Numbered from the stretch's first letter, positions 1 through 8,153 are shown. The stretch: 64,000 bases of DNA from Rhizobium leguminosarum bv. viciae USDA 2370 (GCF_002008365.1 NZ_MRDL01000066.1:17098-81097); one strand, 5' to 3'. Translations and numbers: made by a program. The notes: a model not told the origin generated them from the sequence alone.

Positions 1-240
1 GTCTGCGGCGGCATCCACATGTCAGACATCCCGAGCATGCCCTACCGTCTGCTCTGGGGCGAGCGGCGGGTCGTCTCGGTGGCGAACCTGACGCGGGGCG
101 ACGGGGCGGAATTCTTCTCGATCGCGAAGGCGGCCGAGGTCAGATGCGTCACCATCGTCTACGCGCTTGAACATGCAAACGAGGCTCTCGACGACCTGCG
201 GGCAGGCCGCATCAACGGCGCAGCCATCATCGTGCCATAG
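1..240 (+). CDS. Zinc-dependent alcohol dehydrogenase, C-terminal part (truncated by window edge)
   Basis: Only the last 79 residues are present; the reading frame is open from base 1, so the gene begins outside the window. The residues CGGIHMSDIPSMPY followed by LLWGERRVVSVANLTRGD, and the ending ALDDLRAGRINGAAIIVP, are typical of the C-terminus of medium-chain zinc alcohol dehydrogenases of the AdhP-like type, which interconvert alcohols and aldehydes with NAD(H). The catalytic domain and zinc ligands are off the edge. Its position beside a FixK-type island containing phosphoketolase and acetate kinase suggests a role in redox disposal at low oxygen, but that is inference. Confidence 0.75.
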   Translation, partial: VCGGIHMSDIPSMPYRLLWGERRVVSVANLTRGDGAEFFSIAKAAEVRCVTIVYALEHANEALDDLRAGRINGAAIIVP

Positions 241-252
241 CCGCCATCCTCG

Positions 253-266
253 TTGACGAGGATCAA
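253..266. promoter_or_regulatory. FixK/FNR-type box upstream of the DegP-like gene
   Basis: TTGACGAGGATCAA fits TTGA-N6-TCAA, the FixK/FNR dyad. It lies 82 bases before the chosen start of the protease gene at 349 and just after the dehydrogenase stop codon, so it is placed for microaerobic activation of the protease gene. Confidence 0.7.
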
Positions 267-348
267 TGCGGATCGATCGGGCAAAACTGAAGCTTCTTCG
301 TCAAGACGTCCGTCGACAACCGGCGGCGCTTCCGCGAGGAGATCAGAG

Positions 349-1704
349 ATGTCGCGTTCGTTGCTAGCCCTGGGGGCGCTCTTCATCGCAGGTGAGAGCC
401 TGTTGTCGGCTCCAGCCGTTGCAAACAGCCTGTCGCTCGCGCCGATGCTCCAGCGTGTCGTGCCGAGCGTCGTCAGCATCTCGGTGCAGGGCAGGGAACT
501 CGACGACGCGGATGCGACGCTCGCCGATCCCTTCTACAGAAAATTCTTCGGACTACCTGACGACGCCGCGCCGGCAGAGCACGGCTTCCAATCGGCCGGC
601 TCGGGTGTCGTCATCGACGAGGTCCACGGCTACATCGTCACCAACCAGCATGTCATCGCAAGCGCCTCGAAAATCGAGGTGGCGCTCTCCGATGGCCGAC
701 GCTTCAAAGCGAAACTCGTCGGCGCCGATCCCGAGACGGATGTCGCCGTCGTTCAAATTCCACCCGATCATCTTGTTCAGGCCGATTTTGGAAGCGCGTC
801 CTCGCTCCATGTCGGCGACGTGGTCGTGGCGATCGGAAATCCCTTCGGCCTGGGCCAGACCGCCACTATGGGCATCGTCAGCGCGCTTGGACGCCGCGCC
901 GTGGGATCGGAGGGGTACGAAGGATTCATTCAGACGGACGCTTCGACAAATCCCGGCAACTCGGGCGGCGCACTTGTAAACGAGGACGGCGTCGTCGTCG
1001 GGATCAACAGCGCGATCATCGGGCCGGCCGGCGGAAGCATCGGCATTGGTTTTGCAGTGCCCGCCGAGACTGTCGGTATCGTGATGCGGCAGCTCATCCT
1101 GACCGGCAAGCTGGTACGCGGCGAGGTGGGACTGGTCACGCAGGACCTGACGCCCGGTCTTGCAAAAGCGTTCGGCGTCGATGAAGGGCCGGGGGCGCTC
1201 GTCAGCGAAGTCCGACCCGGTTCGCCGGCTGCGAATGCAGGAATTCAGCCGGGCGACGTCGTCCGAATGGTCGACGGAAGGACGGTGCGCGGCGCGTCCG
1301 ACGTCCGCAGGCTTGTGGGATCGCTACCATTGGAGTCCAAGCCGTCCTTCCAGATCGATCGCGCCAGCCGAAGGATAGAGGCCTTTCCTGAGGTATCCGC
1401 CGCACCGGTCGCCGAACCGGCCGCTCCTCGTACCATCCATATCTCCCGTGGCCCTCTCGCCGACGTCGAGATGGCGAACTCCCCCGACGGTCTCGGCGCG
1501 CGCGTCGTCGTCGTCGCCGAGGGTTCGGTCGCGGCACAGGCCGGCCTGCAGCCAGACGACGTTATCGTCGCTCTCGACCAGCAGCCGGTGACCGACGTCG
1601 GGCAACTGCTCGCAATACTCTTGAAGGAGCATGCCCGCGCGCTCGTCACGGTCGTGAGGAACGGCCACCGCCTCTTCGTGGCCGCCGACGTCCAGACCCA
1701 GTAG
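349..1704 (+). CDS. DegP/HtrA-like periplasmic serine protease
   Basis: A 451-residue trypsin-like protease-chaperone that would degrade or refold damaged envelope proteins. The start at 349 is chosen because it has a GAGGAG-type ribosome site just upstream and opens with a signal peptide (residues 1-26, cleaved near PAVANS); longer in-frame starts add a polar leader without signal character. The catalytic triad is visible: His101 in TNQHVIA, Asp131 in ETDVAVV, Ser205 in TNPGNSGGAL. Two PDZ domains follow (about 255-345 and 365-450), the first with the RPGSPAANAGIQPGD signature. This is the size and order of DegP/DegQ proteins. It is preceded by a FixK-type box at 253-266, so induction at low oxygen is likely. 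The exact Deg subtype cannot be settled by eye. Confidence 0.92.
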   Translation: MSRSLLALGALFIAGESLLSAPAVANSLSLAPMLQRVVPSVVSISVQGRELDDADATLADPFYRKFFGLPDDAAPAEHGFQSAGSGVVIDEVHGYIVTNQHVIASASKIEVALSDGRRFKAKLVGADPETDVAVVQIPPDHLVQADFGSASSLHVGDVVVAIGNPFGLGQTATMGIVSALGRRAVGSEGYEGFIQTDASTNPGNSGGALVNEDGVVVGINSAIIGPAGGSIGIGFAVPAETVGIVMRQLILTGKLVRGEVGLVTQDLTPGLAKAFGVDEGPGALVSEVRPGSPAANAGIQPGDVVRMVDGRTVRGASDVRRLVGSLPLESKPSFQIDRASRRIEAFPEVSAAPVAEPAAPRTIHISRGPLADVEMANSPDGLGARVVVVAEGSVAAQAGLQPDDVIVALDQQPVTDVGQLLAILLKEHARALVTVVRNGHRLFVAADVQTQ

Positions 1705-1756
1705 CGATCTCGCACACGGTGTTCGGTCCGATGAGATCGCAAGGTCGCTCTCGTGG

Positions 1757-1770
1757 TTGATGAAGATCAA
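1757..1770. promoter_or_regulatory. FixK/FNR-type box upstream of the first BON gene
   Basis: TTGATGAAGATCAA is a perfect TTGAT-N4-ATCAA dyad, 58 bases before the ATG at 1829. It lies in the short gap after the protease gene, giving the BON gene its own promoter. Confidence 0.78.
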
Positions 1771-1828
1771 CGACGAAATTCTGCGGCGCTGGCACCATCG
1801 GCACGTCGCAAACCTGAAGGAGGTTGTC

Positions 1829-2476
1829 ATGAACGACATTCATCTCAGACAGAGTATTCTCGACGAAATGGAATTCGAGCCCAGCATCGACGCGGCTGGC
1901 ATCGGCGTCGCGGTTCACAGCGGGATTGTAACCCTGACCGGTCACGTGCGTACCTACGCGGAGAAGGAAGCCGCCGAGCGGGTGGCCAGTCGCGTCAAGG
2001 GCGTGCGCGGAATTGCTGCCGAAATTGAAGTGCGTATCTTCGGACCCAAGGAAACGGACGACGACGACATCGCCCGGCGGGCTGTTAAGATGCTCGACTG
2101 GAACGTCTCCGTGCCAAAGGATTCCGTGCAGGTGCGGGTCCTCAAGGGGTGGGTCACCCTGCGGGGCGAGGTCGAGTGGCAATATCAAAAGAACGCAGCC
2201 TACGACGCCGTGCGCGATCTCGCCGGCGTTGTAGGGGTATCCAATCTCGTGGAGCTGAAGCCGCGCATTACAGCCGTGGACGTCAAGAAACGCATCGAGG
2301 ATGCTTTCCAACGCGACGCCGCTCTGGAGGCCGATGCAATCAGAATCGACGTCCAAGGCAGGAAGGTCACCCTATCCGGCAAGGTGAAGACCTGGTCAGA
2401 ACGGCAGGCAGCGGAGCGCGCTGCATGGTCTGCTCCGGGGATCAGCACTCTCGACGACCGGCTGACGGTCGGGTGA
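1829..2476 (+). CDS. Triple-BON-domain protein
   Basis: 215 residues made almost wholly of three BON repeats (about 4-72, 78-145 and 150-215), each with the pattern V-x-V-x-x-G-x-V-T-L-x-G-x-V, for example GIVTLTGHV, GWVTLRGEV and KVTLSGKV. BON domains are thought to bind phospholipid or other envelope components and are common in osmotic- and stress-induced proteins. No signal peptide is visible, so the location is uncertain. The ATG at 1829 is chosen for its AAGGAGG ribosome site seven bases upstream. A protein of exactly the same length and layout is encoded at 7506-8153 on the other strand; the two are clearly paralogous. A perfect FixK-type box precedes the gene. Confidence 0.9.
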   Translation: MNDIHLRQSILDEMEFEPSIDAAGIGVAVHSGIVTLTGHVRTYAEKEAAERVASRVKGVRGIAAEIEVRIFGPKETDDDDIARRAVKMLDWNVSVPKDSVQVRVLKGWVTLRGEVEWQYQKNAAYDAVRDLAGVVGVSNLVELKPRITAVDVKKRIEDAFQRDAALEADAIRIDVQGRKVTLSGKVKTWSERQAAERAAWSAPGISTLDDRLTVG

Positions 2477-2804
2477 TCGAATATTGGGAGCGGCTGGACG
2501 TTAAGCCGCGCAGCCCATTCAGCAGCGAGGGCACCAGTGCGAGCGCCCTCGCATACGCCATCAATTTCCGAGCTCGAAGATGGGAGCACCTCTTGGGCCT
2601 TGCCCCGACTTCCGCGTCGATCTCGTCTTCGAAACGAACCTTTTGCCTGCCAATGCAGAACCTCCGTTGCGAGCGTCAGGAGCTTGTTGTCCTTGGAAGA
2701 CCGATCTTTCGGGAACGTTGACTGAATCTGCCGCGGATATCGACCTCGATGTTCCGTCACCAATAGCGACAGCGCGAATGGGAGCTATGAGTTGGAACCC
2801 GCAG
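2477..2804. other. Intergenic region with no supported gene
   Basis: A 328-base gap between the BON gene and the convergent end of the hybrid fixL gene. Short open frames exist on both strands, but none has a convincing ribosome site or recognisable protein. No strong terminator was found. It may contain decayed sequence. Confidence 0.5.
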
Positions 2805-4724
2805 TCACGCAGGATCGCAACCATGCCTCGCGTCGAGCAGCAGCCTGAGGCGGGTCGACATCTCCGAGGCCGTGTACGGCTTCTTTAGCCAGCCGGCGCC
2901 CGCTTGGATCTCCTTCTCCGCAGCATGAGGCTCCGAAAAGCCCGACGTGAGGAGAATTTTCACCCTCGGCCAGCGCTCGCGTACCTTCCGGGCCAGTTCG
3001 TCGCCGTTCATTCCAGGCATGGCCACATCACTGAACAGGAGCGCTACGTCGTGCCCCGCCTCCAGCTCCTTCAACGCGTCGATCCCGTTCGTAGCTTCGA
3101 TGACGGAGTAGCCGAGCGTCAGCAGACGGCCGACCGTCACTCTGCGAACTCTCGCGTCGTCTTCGACGACCAGGATGGTCTCGGTGCCAAGAGAGGGGGC
3201 GTCCTTGGCTTGCTGCTCGTCCGGATGGGAATCCTTTCCGGTGTCGGCGCGTGGAAGAAACAGGCGAACCGTCGTCCCCTCGCCAAGTTCGCTGTAGAGC
3301 TGCAAGTGCCCTGCGGATTGCTTTGCGAAACCGTAGACCATGCTGAGTCCAAGCCCCGTTCCCGAGCCGGTCGGTTTCGTGGTGAAGAACGGCTCGAAAG
3401 CCCTCTCCATCACCTCGGATGTCATTCCGGTGCCTGTGTCGGTGACCGAAATGAGGACGTATCTGCCGGGGCGGATCGCCGGATACATCCCGGCGTAGTC
3501 GGAGTCGATCTCGACGCCTGATATCTCGATCGTCAGACGGCCGCCGGCAGGCATCGCGTCTCTGGCGTTGATCGAAAGGTTGAGAAGCGCGCTCTGGAGT
3601 TGCGCCTTGTCTGCCATTGCGCTCATCCGCCGCCCAGGAATGATCGTCCGGAGTTCGACGGAGTCGCCCAGCGTTCGCTGGACGAGGTCTGAAAACTCTC
3701 CAAGCAGGGCGCTGACGTCCAGCTCTTTTGGTGCGAGGGCCTGCCGCCTTCCGAATGCCAGAAGCTGGGAGGTCAGTCTGGCGCCGTCGTCGGCCGCTGA
3801 CTGCGCCTCCCGCAACAGGGACAACTGCCCCGGTTCGGCAAGACGGGCCTCCAGCATTTCGAGATTGCCGCTGATGACGGCGAGCAGATTGTTGAAGTCG
3901 TGGGCGAGTCCTCCCGTCAACTGTCCGACCGCCTCCATCTTCTGCGACTGCCGCAGCTCGGCTTCAATGCGGTGGCGGCTCGTCAGATCCCTGACGAAGC
4001 CCGTGAACGTCCGCCTTCCGCCGGCGACCGCCTCGCCGACCGAGAGCTCCATCGGAAAGGTGGTCCCGTTCTTCCTCAGGCCGACGACCACGCGCCCGTA
4101 GCCGATAATCCGGCGGCGTCCGGTCCGAATGTACGAATCCAGATATCCGTCGTGAGCCTCCCTGTCCGGAGACGGCATCAGCATGGAAACGTTCTGCCCG
4201 ATGGCCTCGTGCGCGGAGTAGCCGAAGAGTTGCTCCGCCGCAGTGCTGAACGAGGCGATGCAACCCTTGTCGTCTATCACGATCATTGCGTCGGGGACCG
4301 TAGCTAGGATGGACTGGAGGTGTGCCTGCCGCTCCCGCAGCTCGTCCTCGACCTGCTGCATGAGGGTCACGTCGTTGTTGGACTGGACGATGAGCGTGTC
4401 CGGATCCCCAAGCTCGAGAACGGTCCACCGCGTCACGATCGCGAGTCTGGCACCATCCTTTCGCCGGTGCCCCACCTGTCCGGTCCAGGACCCGTTGTTA
4501 CGCACTTCGGTCCGAAGCTCCTCCACGTCCGCCGGAAATCGCGTGTCCAGGAGATCGTGAACCACCTTTCCCACGGCCTCCGACGCGGACCACCCGTAGA
4601 GCTGCTCGCAGCCCGAGGTCCAGCGCTGGATAACGCCATCGAAGCCGTGGACGATCAGATTGGAGCCGTCGAACATGCGCACGATCCGGTCCAGGTCTGT
4701 CTCACTGATAGCGTGTTCCAGCAT
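2805..4724 (-). CDS. hfixL: Hybrid FixL heme-PAS oxygen sensor histidine kinase
   Basis: 639-residue soluble hybrid kinase with no transmembrane segment. Order: PAS (about 10-125), a FixL-type heme PAS (about 133-250), HisKA with phospho-His275 in GGLAHDFNN, HATPase with N-box NLSINARDA and G-box GSGTGLGLS, and a C-terminal receiver (about 515-635) with Asp566 in FSDVAMPG. The second PAS keeps the FixL heme-pocket residues at the right spacing: His191 in EAHDGYL (proximal ligand) and Arg211, 20 residues later, matching His200/Arg220 of Bradyrhizobium FixL. The receiver tail is the mark of the hFixL class of R. leguminosarum and R. etli, which works without FixJ. The gene overlaps fixK by 23 bases and has an AGGAG site six bases before its ATG, so the two genes are one transcription unit. 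Likely target: FxkR, encoded at 5559. Confidence 0.93.
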   Translation of the reverse strand: MLEHAISETDLDRIVRMFDGSNLIVHGFDGVIQRWTSGCEQLYGWSASEAVGKVVHDLLDTRFPADVEELRTEVRNNGSWTGQVGHRRKDGARLAIVTRWTVLELGDPDTLIVQSNNDVTLMQQVEDELRERQAHLQSILATVPDAMIVIDDKGCIASFSTAAEQLFGYSAHEAIGQNVSMLMPSPDREAHDGYLDSYIRTGRRRIIGYGRVVVGLRKNGTTFPMELSVGEAVAGGRRTFTGFVRDLTSRHRIEAELRQSQKMEAVGQLTGGLAHDFNNLLAVISGNLEMLEARLAEPGQLSLLREAQSAADDGARLTSQLLAFGRRQALAPKELDVSALLGEFSDLVQRTLGDSVELRTIIPGRRMSAMADKAQLQSALLNLSINARDAMPAGGRLTIEISGVEIDSDYAGMYPAIRPGRYVLISVTDTGTGMTSEVMERAFEPFFTTKPTGSGTGLGLSMVYGFAKQSAGHLQLYSELGEGTTVRLFLPRADTGKDSHPDEQQAKDAPSLGTETILVVEDDARVRRVTVGRLLTLGYSVIEATNGIDALKELEAGHDVALLFSDVAMPGMNGDELARKVRERWPRVKILLTSGFSEPHAAEKEIQAGAGWLKKPYTASEMSTRLRLLLDARHGCDPA

Positions 4725-5436
4725 AGCGTGCTCCTGCGTCTACGTCCTCGAACACGTCGTCCGGGTCTTCGTCGGCGGTGCGGGCCAGTGCCAACCGGCT
4801 CGCAACCTTGAACTGATGCTTGTCCGCAGGCAATAGTATGCCTTTGGCGACCAGCTTGGTAAGCGTCCTCGACACGGTCTCGATCGTCATGCCGAGATGG
4901 TCGGCGATATCGGCGCGGACCATTGGCAGACTGATCGTCCGGCCGTCCCGTCCCTCGCTCCGTTCCAGCCGATGCAGCAGGAAAGTGCAGACGCGTTGCT
5001 CGGCGTTCTTGTGCGACAGCAGGAGCATGTGGTCCTGCGCTGCGGAGATTTCGTCGCGAAGTTGCGACAGGAGCTGAAGCCGGAAATCAGGCACGAGTTG
5101 CAGTTCCTCTTCCAGCGTCCGCTTGTTCATCCGGGTGAAGGCCACCTCATCGATAGCCTCGCCTGCAAACATGTAGCGGTTGCGAAATGATAGTCCGACC
5201 AGGTCGCCTGCACCAAGAAAACCAATGATGAGGCGGCGGCCGTCGGGAAGGAACCGGCATATGCGGACGTTCCCGCGCACGATGCGAAACACGTGCCGGG
5301 CGGCGTCGCCCTCAAAGAAGATCGTGGTTCCCGACTGGGCAGTCTCGACGGTCTGGTGCATGAACAGCGGGGCGAAGTCGATCATTCCATGCGACAGTGG
5401 CCGTTCGAGTGAATGGATGTTTGATACCGCTTGCAT
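4702..5436 (-). CDS. fixK: FixK-type CRP/FNR transcription activator
   Basis: 244 residues: an effector-type beta-roll (about 25-125), a dimer helix, and a winged helix-turn-helix (about 168-215). The recognition helix carries ETVSR (Glu186, Ser189, Arg190), the trio that reads TTGA half-sites in FNR and FixK. There is no N-terminal cysteine cluster, so this is FixK rather than the oxygen-labile FnrN. Cys150 lies before the DNA-binding domain; whether it has any redox role is unknown. The gene heads the fixK-hfixL unit and is divergent from fxkR. A K-box (5526-5541) sits about 90 bases before its start, which is where FxkR binds in R. etli. FixK-type boxes at nine surrounding promoters make those genes its probable targets. 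Confidence 0.93.
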   Translation of the reverse strand: MQAVSNIHSLERPLSHGMIDFAPLFMHQTVETAQSGTTIFFEGDAARHVFRIVRGNVRICRFLPDGRRLIIGFLGAGDLVGLSFRNRYMFAGEAIDEVAFTRMNKRTLEEELQLVPDFRLQLLSQLRDEISAAQDHMLLLSHKNAEQRVCTFLLHRLERSEGRDGRTISLPMVRADIADHLGMTIETVSRTLTKLVAKGILLPADKHQFKVASRLALARTADEDPDDVFEDVDAGARYAGTRYQ

Positions 5437-5525
5437 GTCGTGGCTCCATCTGCCGTTGCGTGGCCTGGATTTGACCGAACGCTGATGACACCGGAATGCG
5501 AGAAGCGTAAGACTTGGTGCGATTG

Positions 5526-5541
5526 TGTAACAATCCGTAAC
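5526..5541 (-). promoter_or_regulatory. K-box, probable FxkR binding site for fixK
   Basis: Read on the minus strand this is GTTACG-GATT-GTTACA. It matches the K-box GTTACA-N4-GTTACA reported upstream of R. etli/R. leguminosarum fixK/fnrN genes, as I recall that consensus, at 11 of 12 fixed positions. It lies 90 bases before the fixK start and 17 bases before the fxkR start, so FxkR could activate fixK and affect its own gene. Confidence 0.72.
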
Positions 5542-5558
5542 AAGCGAAGAATGCTGGA

Positions 5559-6302
5559 ATGACGAGCGGAATTGTCAGACGGACCCGCATACTTGTCGTG
5601 GACGACGATGTCCGGATCCAAAGAATGCTCGCGCAATATCTCGGCGAGGAGGGATTCGACGTCGACGTGGCAGGCAGCAGCTCGCAGATGCGCGCCAGAA
5701 TGGCCGGGGCGAAATTCGACGCCGTTCTGCTTGACCTCGTCATGCCGGGAGACTGCGACGGGCTCCAGCTCGCAAGGGAAATCCGTTCAGGGTCGGACGT
5801 TCCCATTATCATGCTGTCCGGCCGCGACGATGTCATGGACCGCGTCGTCGGTCTGGAGGTCGGCGCGGACGACTACATTGGCAAGCCATTCCATCTCCGG
5901 GAGGTGCTCGCCCGCGTGAGGACGGTCCTGCGGAGACGCACAGTTTCCAACGAAGCCGCACCCCCGGAAGCAGGCGTGCTCTTTTTCGCTGGATGGCGGC
6001 TTGACGTGGAACGGAGAGCGGTGACGAACCCGGCCGGGGACGAAGTGGCGATGTCTACGGGGGAGTTCGACATGCTGCATGTATTCGCCACCCATGCAGG
6101 GCGTGTCATGACGCGTGACATGCTGATGGACTTGACGCACAAGCGCGGCCGCGACGGCTTCGACCGCACCATCGACGCACTGATCGTCAGGCTGCGGCGC
6201 AAGATAGAGACGGATGCGGCCAATCCTAGCCTGATCAAGTCTGTTCGTGGCGTCGGATATCTCTTCACAGCAAGGCCGGAGACGGCTTCCGGTCGATCCT
6301 GA
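5559..6302 (+). CDS. fxkR: OmpR/PhoB-type response regulator, probable FxkR
   Basis: 247 residues. An N-terminal receiver (about 10-125) has the acidic pocket VVDDD at 13-17, phospho-acceptor Asp59 in LLDLVMPG and the lysine of GKPF. A C-terminal winged-helix DNA-binding domain (about 145-240) ends with IKSVRGVGYLF, the OmpR/PhoB signature. In R. etli the regulator linking hFixL to fixK, FxkR, belongs to this family rather than the FixJ family and is encoded beside fixK. The same arrangement here, with a K-box in the shared promoter, is the basis for the name. The family assignment is certain; the FxkR identity is inferred from context. Confidence 0.85.
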   Translation: MTSGIVRRTRILVVDDDVRIQRMLAQYLGEEGFDVDVAGSSSQMRARMAGAKFDAVLLDLVMPGDCDGLQLAREIRSGSDVPIIMLSGRDDVMDRVVGLEVGADDYIGKPFHLREVLARVRTVLRRRTVSNEAAPPEAGVLFFAGWRLDVERRAVTNPAGDEVAMSTGEFDMLHVFATHAGRVMTRDMLMDLTHKRGRDGFDRTIDALIVRLRRKIETDAANPSLIKSVRGVGYLFTARPETASGRS

Positions 6303-6708
6303 ACATCAGGCCATGATCCCACCGACGAAATCGGTCTTCGCTTTCCATCTCTGAGAAATCACCTGGAAACTGCGCCCAGAACCGCATGTAGTCGCATCCC
6401 GCCGATCGCCTTCGAAGCGAGGTGAACAGGAGGTCCGTGATGGTCATGTCGTCAATGACGCTCGCCACCGCGAAGATCGGAACGTCCATCAATCGTCCGG
6501 CGATCGGATGCGCGCCGATCCGGTAGGCGGCCAGCCCACGCACATAGCCTGCCGGATCCTTTAACGAGACGAGCGTCCACCGATCGGCGTTCGCCACCAC
6601 TTGCGCCCAATCGTCGGCAGAAAAGCACGGAGCCGCCACCTGAATCAGGCTGTAGGCGATCAGCGCATCGTCCAAGTGGAGCAGGCGGACGCAATATCCC
6701 GATGTCAT
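6265..6708 (-). CDS. Hypothetical protein, possibly GNAT-like
   Basis: 147 residues, not confidently recognised. The start at 6708 is supported by a GAGGAGG ribosome site nine bases upstream. The alternation of short hydrophobic strands and helices (residues 5-30 helix, WTLVSLKD strand, GYVRGLAAYRIG strand, VPIFAVASVID strand, then a helix) is reminiscent of small GNAT acetyltransferases, but no clear acetyl-CoA binding motif (Q/R-x-x-G-x-G/A) can be seen. Its 3' end overlaps the convergent fxkR gene by 38 bases. It shares an upstream region with hsp20, including the FixK-type box at 6821, which is 112 bases from its start. Confidence 0.6.
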   Translation of the reverse strand: MTSGYCVRLLHLDDALIAYSLIQVAAPCFSADDWAQVVANADRWTLVSLKDPAGYVRGLAAYRIGAHPIAGRLMDVPIFAVASVIDDMTITDLLFTSLRRRSAGCDYMRFWAQFPGDFSEMESEDRFRRWDHGLMFRIDRKPSPALL

Positions 6709-6820
6709 GGCGGCTTTCCTCCTCGATTGAGAGGAAATGTTCGCATGGTCCGACAGTTGGGGCCTTGTCCCAGGTCAATCCTCAGTCCGAGGAAACTCGA
6801 ATGACAAAAGCCAGGGTGAT

Positions 6821-6834
6821 TTGACGGTGATCAA
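6821..6834. promoter_or_regulatory. FixK/FNR-type box between hsp20 and the divergent hypothetical gene
   Basis: TTGACGGTGATCAA, an exact TTGA-N6-TCAA dyad. It is 80 bases before the hsp20 start and 112 bases before the divergent gene start; the spacing favours hsp20. Confidence 0.72.
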
Positions 6835-6914
6835 AGACTGAGGATGCAATGGACTGTTCTATCTGCGCATCGCCGCCTGCGAACGACGGCATTCTTGAGA
6901 GAAGGAGAATGACA

Positions 6915-7424
6915 ATGGCAGATTCTGCAACGAAACTTTCCGTAAAGACAGAAGCAAGGCCGGCGGCGCCAGTCGACCGCTGGTGGCCCCTCGACAGCCT
7001 GCGGTCCGAGATCGACCGCGTGTTCAGCGACTTCGGGAGCCCGTCGATCTTCGACCGGGCCTTCAGCAGGATGCCGGCTGCGTTCTCGCGCGGCATGCTC
7101 GCCGTCGATCTCGTTGAATCCGACAAAGCCTTCGAGCTGTCGGCCGAGCTTCCAGGCGTGGACGCCAAGGATCTTGACGTCACGCTCGCCGACGGGGTTC
7201 TCACCATCAAGGGCGAGAAGAACGAGGCCAAGGAGGAAAAGGAAAACGACTATTACCTTTCCGAACGGCGCTACGGATCATTCCACCGAAGCCTGGAATT
7301 GCCGCGCGGCGTGGACAGCGAGAAGATCGAGGCGAAGTTCTCCAACGGCGTTCTCAAGGTAACGCTGCCTAAGACGCCCGAGCGGCAGAAGAACGACAAG
7401 AAGATCACGGTCAAGGCGGCCTGA
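6915..7424 (+). CDS. Hsp20 small heat-shock chaperone
   Basis: 169 residues. The alpha-crystallin domain runs from about residue 55 to 150, with AVDLVESDKAFELSAELPGV at its start and the conserved FSNGVLKVTLPK near its end, followed by a short tail. It is an ATP-independent holdase for unfolding proteins. The N-terminal arm has WWPLDSLRSEIDRVF, and the same motif recurs as a broken copy near 18300. ATG 6915 is preferred over 6909 because the GAAGGAG ribosome site is then seven bases away. A FixK-type box lies 80 bases upstream and a strong terminator follows, so it is transcribed alone. Confidence 0.93.
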   Translation: MADSATKLSVKTEARPAAPVDRWWPLDSLRSEIDRVFSDFGSPSIFDRAFSRMPAAFSRGMLAVDLVESDKAFELSAELPGVDAKDLDVTLADGVLTIKGEKNEAKEEKENDYYLSERRYGSFHRSLELPRGVDSEKIEAKFSNGVLKVTLPKTPERQKNDKKITVKAA

Positions 7425-7474
7425 CGGTCAACCCTCCGCTACGCCGAGGGGGTGGCGTACGGTGGGCGCGGAGA

Positions 7475-7506
7475 GAGGGAGGGGGCGGCGACCCCTCCCT
7501 CTTTTT
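7475..7506 (+). terminator. Rho-independent terminator after hsp20
   Basis: A perfect 10-bp stem (GAGGGAGGGG paired with CCCCTCCCTC, loop of seven) followed by five T residues. It separates hsp20 from the convergent second BON gene. Confidence 0.88.
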
Positions 7507-8153
7507 CAGTTGATGCGGATGTGGTTCTCGACGGTGGCAACGCCTGGAACAGACCAGGCCGTCCGTTCGGCGACGCCGCGCTCGTGCCAGGCGCGCACGC
7601 CGCCTTCGAGAACGACCTTGTCGTCCTGAACCTTCACCGAAATGCCGCCGGCGTCGACTTCGGCACTCCGCTTCAGCGCGTCCTCGATCCGACGGCGGAC
7701 GTCCGGCACCGATGGGCACGGCCGTATCGTCAGCAGATTGAGGACGCCGACCACGCCGCCGAGCTTCCTGACTGCACGTTCGGCGGCAGCCCTCTGGAAC
7801 TGCCAGCGCACTTCGCCCGACAACGTCACCCAGCCCCTCTCGACCTTTACATGAACCGGTCCCTCCGGAAGCGCCGTGTTCCAGGCGATGATGTCGATCG
7901 CCCGCGATGCAATCTGGTCGTCCGCATGCTGCTTGTGACCTACGCACCGCACCTCGATCTCCACAGCCACCGCCCGGACGCCCTTCACCCGCGCTGCAAC
8001 GTCTTCCGCTGTCAGCTTTTCGGTATAGGTCGACACGTGACCGGAGAGGATCGCAATGCCATCTTCCACCGAGACGCCGATATGCGCGGCGTCGATGCTG
8101 GGTTCGAACGCCAGCTCGTCGAGTATGTCCTGTTGGATTCCTAAGTCCGTCAT
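7506..8153 (-). CDS. Triple-BON-domain protein, second copy
   Basis: 215 residues with three BON repeats, for example GIAILSGHV, GWVTLSGEV and KVVLEGGV. It is the paralogue of the protein at 1829-2476, sharing ILDE-EFEPSIDAA-IGV at the N-terminus and the same repeat spacing. The start at 8153 is chosen for its AGGAGGT ribosome site a few bases upstream. No signal peptide is seen. A degenerate FixK-type box (8225-8238) lies 71 bases before the start, so it is probably induced together with the divergent RNase operon. The function is presumably envelope-related stress protection, as for other BON proteins, but the substrate is unknown. Confidence 0.9.
   Translation of the reverse strand: MTDLGIQQDILDELAFEPSIDAAHIGVSVEDGIAILSGHVSTYTEKLTAEDVAARVKGVRAVAVEIEVRCVGHKQHADDQIASRAIDIIAWNTALPEGPVHVKVERGWVTLSGEVRWQFQRAAAERAVRKLGGVVGVLNLLTIRPCPSVPDVRRRIEDALKRSAEVDAGGISVKVQDDKVVLEGGVRAWHERGVAERTAWSVPGVATVENHIRIN

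Noticed and set aside
2561..2824. An 87-residue minus-strand frame downstream of hfixL
   Set aside because: No ribosome site, no family, and composition not convincing; left as intergenic.
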